A stretch of 7,061 bases of DNA, taken from contig JAEWMZ010000261.1 in NCBI GenBank assembly GCA_023392995.1, forward strand, positions 1 through 7,061. Reading direction: 5' to 3'. Below are positions 1 through 5,872 of the stretch, piece after piece. The stretch is from Bacillota bacterium. Its GTDB lineage: Bacteria; Bacillota; Clostridia; Lachnospirales; Lachnospiraceae. Within the stretch, counting starts at the first letter, position 1. Every line of letters begins with the position of its first letter. The notes under the pieces were generated by a model. That model was not told where the DNA came from. It was given only the letters and a program-made list of their open reading frames with translations, and searched no databases. A program made the position numbers and the translations under genes.

Positions 1-128
1 GCAGCATAACAAGCATCCCTTCCGGCTCCTTTAAATCCTACGGTACTGATCAAACCATTTACTGTCAGCAAGGCTCTTATGCTCAAAAATATGCTCTTGC
101 CAATGGATTCCTTGTGGAGTTTGAGTAA
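1..128 (+). CDS. C-terminal fragment of a BspA-like leucine-rich-repeat protein (partial)
   Basis: Reading codons from base 3 gives 41 residues ending in TAA at 126-128. The fragment begins SITSIPSGSFKSYG and ends AQKYALANGFLVEFE. A pattern of I/T-I-P-x-G-x-F-x-x-Y/C followed by I-Y-C-x-x-G-S-Y-A-x-x-Y-A is typical of the last repeat and cap of BspA/TpLRR-type leucine-rich-repeat proteins. These are usually secreted or cell-wall-attached in Clostridia and act in adhesion or have unknown roles. The start, any signal peptide and the other repeats lie outside the window. No clear terminator follows; a weak 5-base hairpin around 138-165 lacks a good T run. The family call rests on a short tail, so it is moderately sure; that the frame is coding is more certain. 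Confidence 0.65.
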   Translation, partial: SITSIPSGSFKSYGTDQTIYCQQGSYAQKYALANGFLVEFE

Positions 129-190
129 AAATTAAAAAAGGATTAGCATATTTTCTCCTTCTGTTTTAAGTAAAAAATCAAAATATTTGT

Positions 191-406
191 GTGTATGCAA
201 TTATAAAAACTATATTGCTTCACAATTACCTTATAACTTACCATAGGTGATTGCGAAACTCAAAAACTTAAGCTATTGCATACACAACATATACTGTTTC
301 GAAGCGAAAGCTAAGCCCGAAGGAAGCGTTGGAGCGAAGAAATAGTATATGTTGTGTATGCAATTACAAAAACTATATTGTTTCGCAATTACCTTATAAC
401 TTACCA
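191..406. repeat. Composite intergenic repeat: two 53-bp direct copies flanking a palindromic unit
   Basis: Bases 191-243 and 354-406 are direct copies 163 bases apart with 3 differences in 53 (positions 204/367, 218/381, 222/385). Both start GTGTATGCAATTA and end CTTATAACTTACCA. Between them the sequence turns round: 245-257 is complementary to 382-394 (one G-U pair) and 275-300 to 339-364. Bases 245-394 therefore form one imperfect palindrome of two 56-base arms around a 38-base loop with a CGAAGGAAGCG-type core. The left copy looks like an extra right arm. No reading frame or transposase is present. The layout resembles a small non-autonomous palindromic element (MITE- or REP-like). Each copy contains TTGTGT (or TTGTGTGT) followed 16 bases later by TATATT, a possible promoter reading toward the gene at 427. 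This stretch accounts for most of the gene-free 129-426; 129-190 is plain AT-rich DNA. Confidence 0.8.
275..364. repeat. 26-bp-stem hairpin at the core of the repeat
   Basis: Bases 275-295 are an exact reverse complement of 344-364 (21 bp, arm starting ATTGCATACACAAC). The helix continues with a G-U pair (296/343) and TTTC/GAAA (297-300/339-342), giving a 26-bp stem and a 38-base purine-rich loop. There is no T run after it, so it is not a classical terminator. The first 11 bases of the left arm (275-285) are also complementary to 191-201, so a transcript could form one of two exclusive hairpins. Confidence 0.8.
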
Positions 407-426
407 ATTGAAAAGGAGATTAACAG

Positions 427-957
427 ATGGTCTTATTAGTCGTTGACACTCAGAATCTGATTGTTACCAGAGAGCTATATCAGTTTGATAAGCTTGTGGG
501 TAATATCAAACACCTTCTCGCAGAGGCAAGAAATCATAACATTGAGGTTATTTATGTCCGCCATGACGATGGTGCCGGTGAACAGTTAACACAAGGTAAT
601 ATGGAGTTCGAGATATACGATGAGTTTGCTCCTATGACAAATGAGAGGATCTTTGATAAGAAGGTTAACAGTGTCTTTCGAAATACTGGCTTGTTAGAAT
701 ATCTGAAGGATAAAAACGAAACAGATATTATGCTTGTGGGCTTACAGACAGATTATTGCATCGACGCAACCGTGAAATGCGGCTTCGAGCACGGTTTTCA
801 TATGATCATTCCTGAACATACAAATTCCACTGTGGATAACGAGTTCATGACCGGAGAAACGACCTATCACTATTATAATAAAAAGATATGGAATGTTCGA
901 TATGCGGAATGCATTCCTTTCGAAGAGGCCGTTCAACTGCTCCAAAAAACAAATTAA
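427..957 (+). CDS. Isochorismatase-family cysteine hydrolase
   Basis: A complete 176-residue protein of the isochorismatase/nicotinamidase-like superfamily. These are cytosolic alpha/beta enzymes that hydrolyse amides or vinyl ethers through a Cys-Lys-Asp triad. Visible elements are the first-strand aspartate in LLVVDTQN (D7); a lysine before the NSVF motif (K78 or K79, with K78 best spaced to F84); and the nucleophile in GLQTDYCIDAT (C111) at the start of a helix. The length is normal for the single-domain family. The ATG is preceded by AAGGAG at 413-418 with an 8-base gap. The substrate cannot be read from the sequence: nicotinamide, isochorismate, N-carbamoyl compounds and others are all possible, and no NAD or siderophore genes lie beside it. 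The gene is alone on its strand, begins 20 bases after a repeat element and ends before a terminator, so it is probably monocistronic. Confidence 0.93.
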   Translation: MVLLVVDTQNLIVTRELYQFDKLVGNIKHLLAEARNHNIEVIYVRHDDGAGEQLTQGNMEFEIYDEFAPMTNERIFDKKVNSVFRNTGLLEYLKDKNETDIMLVGLQTDYCIDATVKCGFEHGFHMIIPEHTNSTVDNEFMTGETTYHYYNKKIWNVRYAECIPFEEAVQLLQKTN

Positions 958-1007
958 GTATGATAACATTTTATTGTCTTTTATTACTATAATCCTCTAT
1001 ATGTTAC

Positions 1008-1067
1008 AAATCCCGGAAACGCGAGTAAGGCTGGAATCTTAGCCAAGACTGCATCTCCGGGATTTTT
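1008..1067 (+). terminator. Rho-independent terminator of the cysteine hydrolase gene
   Basis: AAATCCCGGA (1008-1017) pairs perfectly with TCCGGGATTT (1056-1065), and the T run continues to 1067. The 38-base loop contains a second small stem, GGCT (1029-1032) with AGCC (1041-1044), giving a Y-shaped fold. It starts 51 bases after the stop codon. Read on the minus strand the stem is followed by TTTG only, so it is a poor terminator for the convergent ABC operon. Confidence 0.8.
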
Positions 1068-1133
1068 CATTGATCTTGAAACATCTATGCTTGTCTTACT
1101 TTATCACTTCTTTCTTTTTCGACCTCTTTGCTC

Positions 1134-1313
1134 TTAGCCATATTCTTCATTGCCCGTGATGTCCTTCTCAATGATTCCCCCTACGCCCAGTTCAAGAATT
1201 TTTAATCGTTCTCAAGAATCTTCAATCAATTTTTTCAAGAATTTGTTTATACTCCTACATACAATACCTTGTCTTTCAAGATACTTAAGACACTCTTCCG
1301 CTGTTCGCTTCAT
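1134..1313 (-). other. Possible remnant reading frame in the spacer between convergent genes
   Basis: The spacer 1068-1284 has no called gene. On the minus strand a frame starts at ATG 1313-1311, inside the cydC-like gene but in another frame. It runs 33 codons (MKRTAEECLKYLERQ...) to a TGA at 1214-1212, then continues open for 25 codons (ERLKILELGVGGIIEKDIT...) to TAA at 1136-1134. The predicted residues are charged and amphipathic, as in a real helical protein, but there is no ribosome site and I recognise no family. It may be chance or a decayed gene end. On the plus strand the same spacer has TCAAGAAT three times (1192, 1212, 1235). Confidence 0.2.
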
Positions 1314-2994
1314 ACAAAATATCTGCTATATTCATCGTAGATTTTCTGTGGGAGACCAATACCACCGTCTTTTGCCCACAGGCATCCTTTAAGGATTTTA
1401 GAATAATTCCCTCATTCAACGAATCCAGATTACTGGTGGGCTCATCCAATAGCATCAAGGGTGCATCATGAAGAAATGCTCTTGCTATCCCAATCCTCTG
1501 CTTTTCCCCGCCGGACAGTGTATCTCCCAGTTCTCCCACCGGTGTATCATAGCCCCTTGGCAGTGTCATGATAAATTCATGAACAGATGCTTTCTTTGCA
1601 GCCTCTACAACCTCTTCCCTGGTTGCACCAGGCTTACCGACTGCAATATTGCTCTCTATGGTATCATGGAACAGATAGACCTCCTGTGTAACATAAGACT
1701 CCAGCTCCCTTAAATTATTCGTATTAATCTCCTTCACATTTCTGCCCGAGAGCTGAACCTCACCCCCAGAGACATCCCAAAATCGCATTAAAAGCTTTAA
1801 TAATGTGGATTTTCCTGAACCGCTTGTACCATGTATGCCAATCACCTTATCCTTTGGCAGCTCCATAGAAATGTTCTTTAGTATTAATTCCTCGTCATAG
1901 GCAAAATCAACCCTGCATACCCTTGCCCCTGTAAAGTCCACACTTTCCTTTCCCTGAACCTCCACTACCTGGGGTGATTCCTCTAAAAGCGAAAGTACCC
2001 TTTCTCCGCTGGCAAGTGTCTGATTGAGATTATTGGATAGATTGGACAACGCTACCACAGGGCCAAAGGAACTCATCATGGATATCGTTACGATCAGCAG
2101 CTGTCCAAAGTTGGCTCGGTTATCCTGATAGGCTAGCAGCATAAAAAGAAGCATACCAAAAGAAAAAAATAAGATGGTAAGATTAGTAACAGACTGCTGC
2201 GAAGCCTCAAGCCGATTCATTTTTCTTTGCAATCCGCCAAGCTCCTCACAGCGTCTCTTCATCTGATCTCTTCTAACATCTCCTCTTTCGTACTGAATTG
2301 TCTCATCCAAGCCTCTCAAGGAATCCAGAACAAAGCTATTCATCTCCCCAAAGCCTTGCCTAAATTCCATACCGACTTTTGAGCCTCTTCGTCCGTTCCA
2401 AAAAGGAATGATAATACCTACCACCGCATATCCCAGCAGTGCGATCATACCAGCAGCAAAGGAATAACGCCCAATAAACAGCGCCATGACAAGTGATGTG
2501 AGAAATCCGATTGCAATGGGTGAAATCGTATGGGCATAAAACACCTCTAAAAGCTCGATGTCAGAAGTTAGGATTGAGATTAGATTCCCTTTATCTCTGC
2601 CCTCCAACTTTGCCGGACAAAGCCTTCTAAGTGCTGCAAATACCTTATGGCGAATGATGGCCAGCAGCTTGAAGGCAATGTAATGATTACAATACTGTTC
2701 TCCATAATGTAAAATCCCCCGCAAAACTGCTGCCAGGATAAGCAGGCTCCCCAGCAAGCCAAGGCTTAATTGTCCCTTATCTGCCATCCCTTTTGTCAGC
2801 TCTGCAATACCCATTTTATCCGGTAATCCGGACAGCAGCCCATACCCTGCCAAAACAGTTAGAAAGATTGCGCATAAGTAGCCCAGCACCCCCAGCAACA
2901 CAGCCAGCAGCATAACCGGTAGCAACGGTCGAATCAGCACAATTAACTGTTTCATAATCACAATACCATTTCGTCTGTTTCCTTGCTGTTTCAT
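1285..2994 (-). CDS. cydC: CydC-like ABC transporter, fused permease and ATPase half-transporter
   Basis: This 569-residue protein is one half of an ABC exporter. A six-helix membrane domain (about residues 15-310) is followed by an ATPase domain (about 350-569). Seen in the ATPase are Walker A GTSGSGKST (389-397), a Q-loop glutamine in YVTQE (Q437), signature LSGGEKQR (493-500), Walker B LMLLDEPT with catalytic E518, and the switch histidine H549 in LVSHR. The membrane part has the CydC-type stretch LRGILHYGEQYCNHYIAFKLL (91-111) and the following IRHKVFAALRRLCPAKLE. The ATG overlaps the upstream stop as ATGA, and AGAGGGG lies 10 bases ahead, so translation is coupled. A second methionine at residue 14 lacks a ribosome site. 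The protein should pair with the CydD-like product. E. coli CydDC supports cytochrome bd assembly, with thiol export and haem transport both proposed; no bd oxidase is visible here, so the symbol marks family resemblance only. Confidence 0.85.
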   Translation of the reverse strand: MKQQGNRRNGIVIMKQLIVLIRPLLPVMLLAVLLGVLGYLCAIFLTVLAGYGLLSGLPDKMGIAELTKGMADKGQLSLGLLGSLLILAAVLRGILHYGEQYCNHYIAFKLLAIIRHKVFAALRRLCPAKLEGRDKGNLISILTSDIELLEVFYAHTISPIAIGFLTSLVMALFIGRYSFAAGMIALLGYAVVGIIIPFWNGRRGSKVGMEFRQGFGEMNSFVLDSLRGLDETIQYERGDVRRDQMKRRCEELGGLQRKMNRLEASQQSVTNLTILFFSFGMLLFMLLAYQDNRANFGQLLIVTISMMSSFGPVVALSNLSNNLNQTLASGERVLSLLEESPQVVEVQGKESVDFTGARVCRVDFAYDEELILKNISMELPKDKVIGIHGTSGSGKSTLLKLLMRFWDVSGGEVQLSGRNVKEINTNNLRELESYVTQEVYLFHDTIESNIAVGKPGATREEVVEAAKKASVHEFIMTLPRGYDTPVGELGDTLSGGEKQRIGIARAFLHDAPLMLLDEPTSNLDSLNEGIILKSLKDACGQKTVVLVSHRKSTMNIADILYEANSGRVS

Positions 2995-4868
2995 TCCACC
3001 ACCGCCCCTCTGATCTCAGTCTCTCTTTCCTTCGCTTGTAGGATTGCACGGTCATTCTGCGCCCTTACCTCTGTCTGTAATCTCTCACTGACTACCCGTT
3101 TTCTTCCCTCCATTTGTCCCTGGGTTTGGGAGTCTCCAACGCTTACCTTAGTATACTTCTCTAAGTCACTCTGGAAACTTAATAATTCCCTATAGCCCCC
3201 ATCTTGCAGCATTAATTCCTTATGACTGCCTGATTGAATGACCTGCCCCTCTTGCAACATATAGATTCGATCAGCGTCTACCACATTAGCCAGCCTGTGG
3301 GAAATCAGAATAACCGTTTTCTTTTTTGTCAGCTCCTTTATTACCTCCATAATCATCTCTTCACTTTCCACATCAATATTAGAGGTTGCTTCATCAAATA
3401 TATAAACCGGTGTATCATGCAGCAGTGCCCTTCCCAGCGCCAGCCTCTGGCATTGCCCTCCGGAAAGATTACTTCCTTTTTCCAGTACCATGGTATCAAG
3501 TCCCTGCTGTGTCTGAAAGAATTCCCATAGATTCACCTTTTCCAGAGCTTCTCTCAGCTCCTGTTCGGAGGCCTTTGGTCTTCCCATGAGCAGCAGCTCC
3601 CTTACACTCCCCTTTTGCAGATAGCTGTTATGCGTGACCAGGGTAATATTTTGCATGAGGCTATCCTCGGAAAGCTCCGACAATTCCTTCTCCTGAATCA
3701 ACAGACTTCCTTTATAATTGCGGTTTCTGCCCATCAATATCCCGGCAATCGTACTCTTTCCGCACCCGGAGGCTCCTACCAGCGCGGTAAAGCTGCGGGC
3801 AGGAAACTCAATTGAGATATCCTTTAGAATTTCACGCTCCTTGTGATAAGAAAAGTTTACCTTCTCGAATTTGATCTGAAGCTCTCCCTCCCTTAGCCTC
3901 TTGGATTTTTCCTCCGGCTCCGGTAGATCAAGAAGTGCGAAAATCTTATCACTGGCAGCCATACCATTCATAGCAATATGAAAAAATGAACCCAGAAGCC
4001 GAAGGGGAAGAAAGAACTCCGCAGCCAGTAAAATGATCATAAGCGTATCCCCCAAGCCTTCCCTGCCGGACAAATAACCGGATAGAGCCACAAGCATTCC
4101 TGCGGCAGCACCACCATATGCCATAATGTCCATAACACTCGTGGAATTCAACTGCATCGTCAGCACCTTCATCGTGACCCTGCGAAACCGCTCTGCTTCC
4201 TCATCCATTCGGTCTGCTTTTTCTTTGTCAGCCTGATAAATCTTTAAGGTGGTCAGGCCTTGCAGATTTTCTAAAAAGCTGTCACCAAGCTCCGTATAGA
4301 TACCCCAGTATTTTTTCAACAGCCGTTTCGCAAATTTTTGTACAAAAATAATGGAAACAGGAATTAAGGGTATGCAAAGCAGCAGCACCAGACTTGCTTT
4401 AAAATTAATAAAGCTTAGAAAGCCGAATAAAGTCAGAGGTGCCAGCATTCCATAAATCAGCTGCGGCAGATATCTCCCGAAATATGTCTCCAGCTGTTCT
4501 ACTCCTTCTGCCGCCACCTGCACGATCTCTGAGGTTGCCACACTTTCCCGATAAGCCGCTCCCAGCCTCAGAAGCTTTTCGTAAATTCTGTCACGCAGAA
4601 CCAGCTTTACTTTGGAACTGGCATGGTAAGATGCATAGGTAGCCTGTCTGCTGCAAACATATCGTCCAAGGATGGCAGCTACAATTATTGCTGTACTGCC
4701 TATAATCCTCTGTTCTTTTAGTTCCCCGTAGAAGGCTGACTCCACCAGTCCGGCTGCTATAAATACAAGCAGCATCTGACAAAGCAAAGACAGCCATTGC
4801 CACAGTACCTGATAATAGATATGTTTTTTAGAATTGGATAAAAGCTTGATCAATCTTTTTTTAATCAT
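2991..4868 (-). CDS. cydD: CydD-like ABC transporter, fused permease and ATPase half-transporter
   Basis: A 625-residue partner of the CydC-like protein. The membrane domain spans about residues 15-300, with CydD-type motifs ETYFGRYLPQL (127-137) and FFLPLRLLGSFFH (285-297). The ATPase domain spans about 330-565: Walker A GASGCGKST (365-373), signature NLSGGQCQR (467-475), Walker B VYIFDEATSNID with catalytic E493, and H524 in LISHRL. The usual Q-loop glutamine is replaced by histidine (LVTHNSYL, H413), which I believe also occurs in clostridial relatives. After the normal end near 570 comes an extra tail of about 55 residues rich in Q, E, R and K (ERLQTEVRAQNDRAILQ). It is not part of the ABC fold. 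The start has GAGGT 7 bases upstream. The gene lies 309 bases after the YbaN-like gene, probably in the same operon. Both ATP sites of the heterodimer keep a catalytic glutamate. The substrate is unknown. Confidence 0.87.
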   Translation of the reverse strand: MIKKRLIKLLSNSKKHIYYQVLWQWLSLLCQMLLVFIAAGLVESAFYGELKEQRIIGSTAIIVAAILGRYVCSRQATYASYHASSKVKLVLRDRIYEKLLRLGAAYRESVATSEIVQVAAEGVEQLETYFGRYLPQLIYGMLAPLTLFGFLSFINFKASLVLLLCIPLIPVSIIFVQKFAKRLLKKYWGIYTELGDSFLENLQGLTTLKIYQADKEKADRMDEEAERFRRVTMKVLTMQLNSTSVMDIMAYGGAAAGMLVALSGYLSGREGLGDTLMIILLAAEFFLPLRLLGSFFHIAMNGMAASDKIFALLDLPEPEEKSKRLREGELQIKFEKVNFSYHKEREILKDISIEFPARSFTALVGASGCGKSTIAGILMGRNRNYKGSLLIQEKELSELSEDSLMQNITLVTHNSYLQKGSVRELLLMGRPKASEQELREALEKVNLWEFFQTQQGLDTMVLEKGSNLSGGQCQRLALGRALLHDTPVYIFDEATSNIDVESEEMIMEVIKELTKKKTVILISHRLANVVDADRIYMLQEGQVIQSGSHKELMLQDGGYRELLSFQSDLEKYTKVSVGDSQTQGQMEGRKRVVSERLQTEVRAQNDRAILQAKERETEIRGAVVE

Positions 4869-5035
4869 ATCGTTACCTCTTTCTTAAAATGCAAAAGAAG
4901 CCTTCATGAAAACGCGGAACCACTTATCGTTAACGTTCCTCTTAATCGTCCATTTGTAGGGACGCTCAATGAGATATGTAAAATGCTCTGTATTTCATTT
5001 CACATTATCTTCGTTCTAACGATTTGTACTTCACC
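4869..5035 (-). promoter_or_regulatory. Leader of the cydD-like gene with short dyads
   Basis: This stretch separates the cydD start from the last stop of the repeat-encoded frame at 5036. It contains no gene. Three dyads are visible: TCGTTCTAACGA at 5011-5022; a 5-bp hairpin CGTCC/GGACG (4947-4951/4960-4964); and a GGAAC/GTTCC hairpin (4916-4920/4935-4939) that includes the perfect palindrome CGTTAACG at 4928-4935. The hairpins lack T runs, so they are not terminators. I see no convincing -35/-10 pair, so transcription probably reads through from the ybaN-like gene. The CGTT...AACG cores resemble the padR promoter repeats. Confidence 0.3.
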
Positions 5036-5200
5036 CTACTGTTTCAGGCTTCTATTGTTTTTGCTTTTTTCCGTCTCTTGCTCAATTTGTTTCTGTATCC
5101 TTACATTATTCTGTATCCTTACATTATTCTGTATCCTTTTATCATTCTGTACCCTTATATCTTTTTGTACTCTTATATTATTCTGAACCTTCTGATGCAA
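5036..5200 (-). pseudogene. Out-of-frame repetitive tail adjoining the ybaN-like gene
   Basis: One frame away from the YbaN-like protein, the minus strand stays open from 5200 down to TAG at 5038-5036, for 54 codons. It reads LHQKVQNNIRVQKD and so on: six-residue repeats of the type (V/I)Q(N/K)(N/D)xR, then a charged end IEQETEKSKNNRSLKQ. It has no start codon or ribosome site of its own. Joining it to the YbaN-like frame needs one base less in the A run at 5201-5205 (five A on the minus strand), which would give a protein of about 185 residues. It could be a former C-terminus cut off by a one-base insertion, a tail reached by ribosomal slippage, or just a repeat whose unit length (18) is a multiple of three and therefore keeps frames open. 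The last cannot be excluded. Confidence 0.3.
5091..5198. repeat. 18-bp tandem repeat, five good units and one divergent
   Basis: On the plus strand the unit TTCTGTATCCTTACATTA occurs at 5091 and 5109 exactly. Increasingly changed copies follow at 5127, 5145, 5163 and 5181 (the last weak). Divergence grows toward the ybaN-like gene, as expected if the newest duplications are at the distal end. The last unit lies inside the ybaN-like coding end and its stop codon is in unit five. The unit equals six codons. Confidence 0.9.
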
Positions 5201-5594
5201 TTTTTCTCTCGGACTTTATGGTTTTTACCCCAACAAAAAAATATAGTATATGGCAAACCCATACGACTGCCAGTACTGCTCTGCCGATTGGCACATTACT
5301 CATCATAAGAAAGCCCACTGTCATGACCAAGGTAACTGTACCTACCACTGAGCACTTTGTTTTGATGGTCATCGCCTTCTTCTCAACAAAGCTCTCCATA
5401 TGCCGCTTGTAAAAACTGGTCTTGATAAACCAGGTATGAAGTCTCTCAGAGCTTTTTGCAAAGAAGAATACCGTTGCCATATAAAAAGGTACAGTAGGAA
5501 GAAATGGCAGAACAATCCCAACTGTACCTATCCCCAGGCATACAAAGCCCGCTATAACCCCCAGCAATCGTAATGGGTTCTTTTTATGATTCAT
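5178..5594 (-). CDS. YbaN/DUF454 family small inner-membrane protein
   Basis: A 138-residue membrane protein matching the DUF454 (YbaN) family in pattern. After a short basic start come G-x-x-C-L-G-I-G-x-x-G-I-V-L-P-F-L-P-T-V-P-F (residues 17-37), then FFFAKSSERLHTWF (43-56), the family's strongest signature. Hydrophobic segments lie at about 9-30, 34-48, 83-98 and 104-124. The ATG has GGGAGGT 4 bases upstream. The biochemical role of the family is not known. It heads a minus-strand run with the CydD- and CydC-like genes, so a helper or related membrane role is a reasonable inference. The last residues, SERKIASEGSE, fall at the edge of an 18-base tandem repeat, and the repeat array stays open in the next frame, so the C-terminus may have been altered by a one-base change. 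Confidence 0.85.
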   Translation of the reverse strand: MNHKKNPLRLLGVIAGFVCLGIGTVGIVLPFLPTVPFYMATVFFFAKSSERLHTWFIKTSFYKRHMESFVEKKAMTIKTKCSVVGTVTLVMTVGFLMMSNVPIGRAVLAVVWVCHILYFFVGVKTIKSERKIASEGSE

Positions 5595-5613
5595 AGTTAC
5601 CTCCCAGATTCAA

Positions 5614-5627
5614 TTAGTCTCAACTAA
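5614..5627. promoter_or_regulatory. Possible operator just downstream of the ybaN-like promoter
   Basis: TTAGT-CTCA-ACTAA is a perfect 5-bp dyad with a 4-base centre. It covers the expected transcription start, 6 to 19 bases past the -10 box. Related half-sites, TCAACT and TTAGTC, recur upstream of the -35 at about 5738-5758. A repressor site is plausible, but the dyad is short and no matching regulator is identified. Confidence 0.3.
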
Positions 5628-5632
5628 CTCTC

Positions 5633-5661
5633 ATTTTAGAATTAAAACTACTACTTGTCAA
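5633..5661 (-). promoter_or_regulatory. Sigma-A type promoter of the ybaN-cydDC-like operon
   Basis: On the minus strand TTGACA (5661-5656) and TAAAAT (5638-5633) are separated by exactly 17 bases. The -35 is a perfect consensus and the -10 has one change. Start of transcription is expected near 5626, leaving a leader of about 30 bases before the ATG. A second TTGACA lies further up (about 5689-5694) without a good -10. Confidence 0.8.
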
Positions 5662-5796
5662 TCTACATTCTCTTGACGATAATTTTTGTCAATAACTCAC
5701 CATTGTCATTCGGCTCGGTTTCTTTCTTGTTATAAATCAACTGACAGTCCGATTAGTCACATCTCGCATCGACTTCAAATGAATAATTTCCAGCGC

Positions 5797-5835
5797 AAAA
5801 AAAAGAAAGCTTGCTTGTGCTAGCTTTCCTTTTTT
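5797..5835 (-). terminator. Terminator after the PadR-DUF2812 genes
   Basis: GAAAGCT (5805-5811) pairs with AGCTTTC (5822-5828) around a 10-base loop. It is flanked by eight A on the left and six T on the right, which become a run of T on either strand. On the minus strand the helix is followed by eight T, ending transcription 38 bases after the DUF2812 stop. It may also work in the other direction, though no plus-strand gene approaches it. It separates this unit from the ybaN-like promoter. Confidence 0.8.
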
Positions 5836-5872
5836 CACAAAATATGTTACGGTTCCAACCGAATGCTTGAAG

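Noticed and set aside
134..170. Possible terminator after the leucine-rich-repeat gene
   Set aside because: The stem AAGGA/TCCTT is only five pairs with a broken T run.
742..969. Minus-strand frame opposite the hydrolase gene
   Set aside because: It is antisense to a gene with a full catalytic triad and has no recognisable domain.
1008..1067. Structured element resembling a riboswitch
   Set aside because: It follows the gene rather than leading one, and no known aptamer core was recognised; a terminator with a branched loop explains it.
2923..2955. Alternative start of the cydC-like gene at its second methionine
   Set aside because: The ATGA overlap and the AGAGGGG site favour the first ATG; no ribosome site precedes the second.
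1468..4642. Several plus-strand frames of 60-100 codons opposite the ABC genes
   Set aside because: They are antisense shadows of strongly supported ABC transporter genes, without ribosome sites or family features.
5091..5198. Tandem repeat as a CRISPR array
   Set aside because: Units abut without spacers, are only 18 bases and have no palindromic ends; no cas gene is present.
4983..5308. Plus-strand hydrophobic frames (LFCILTLFCIL-type and LYPYIILYPYIILYP-type)
   Set aside because: They are open only because the 18-base repeat lacks stops in those frames. They have no ribosome site and run antisense to the ybaN-like gene.
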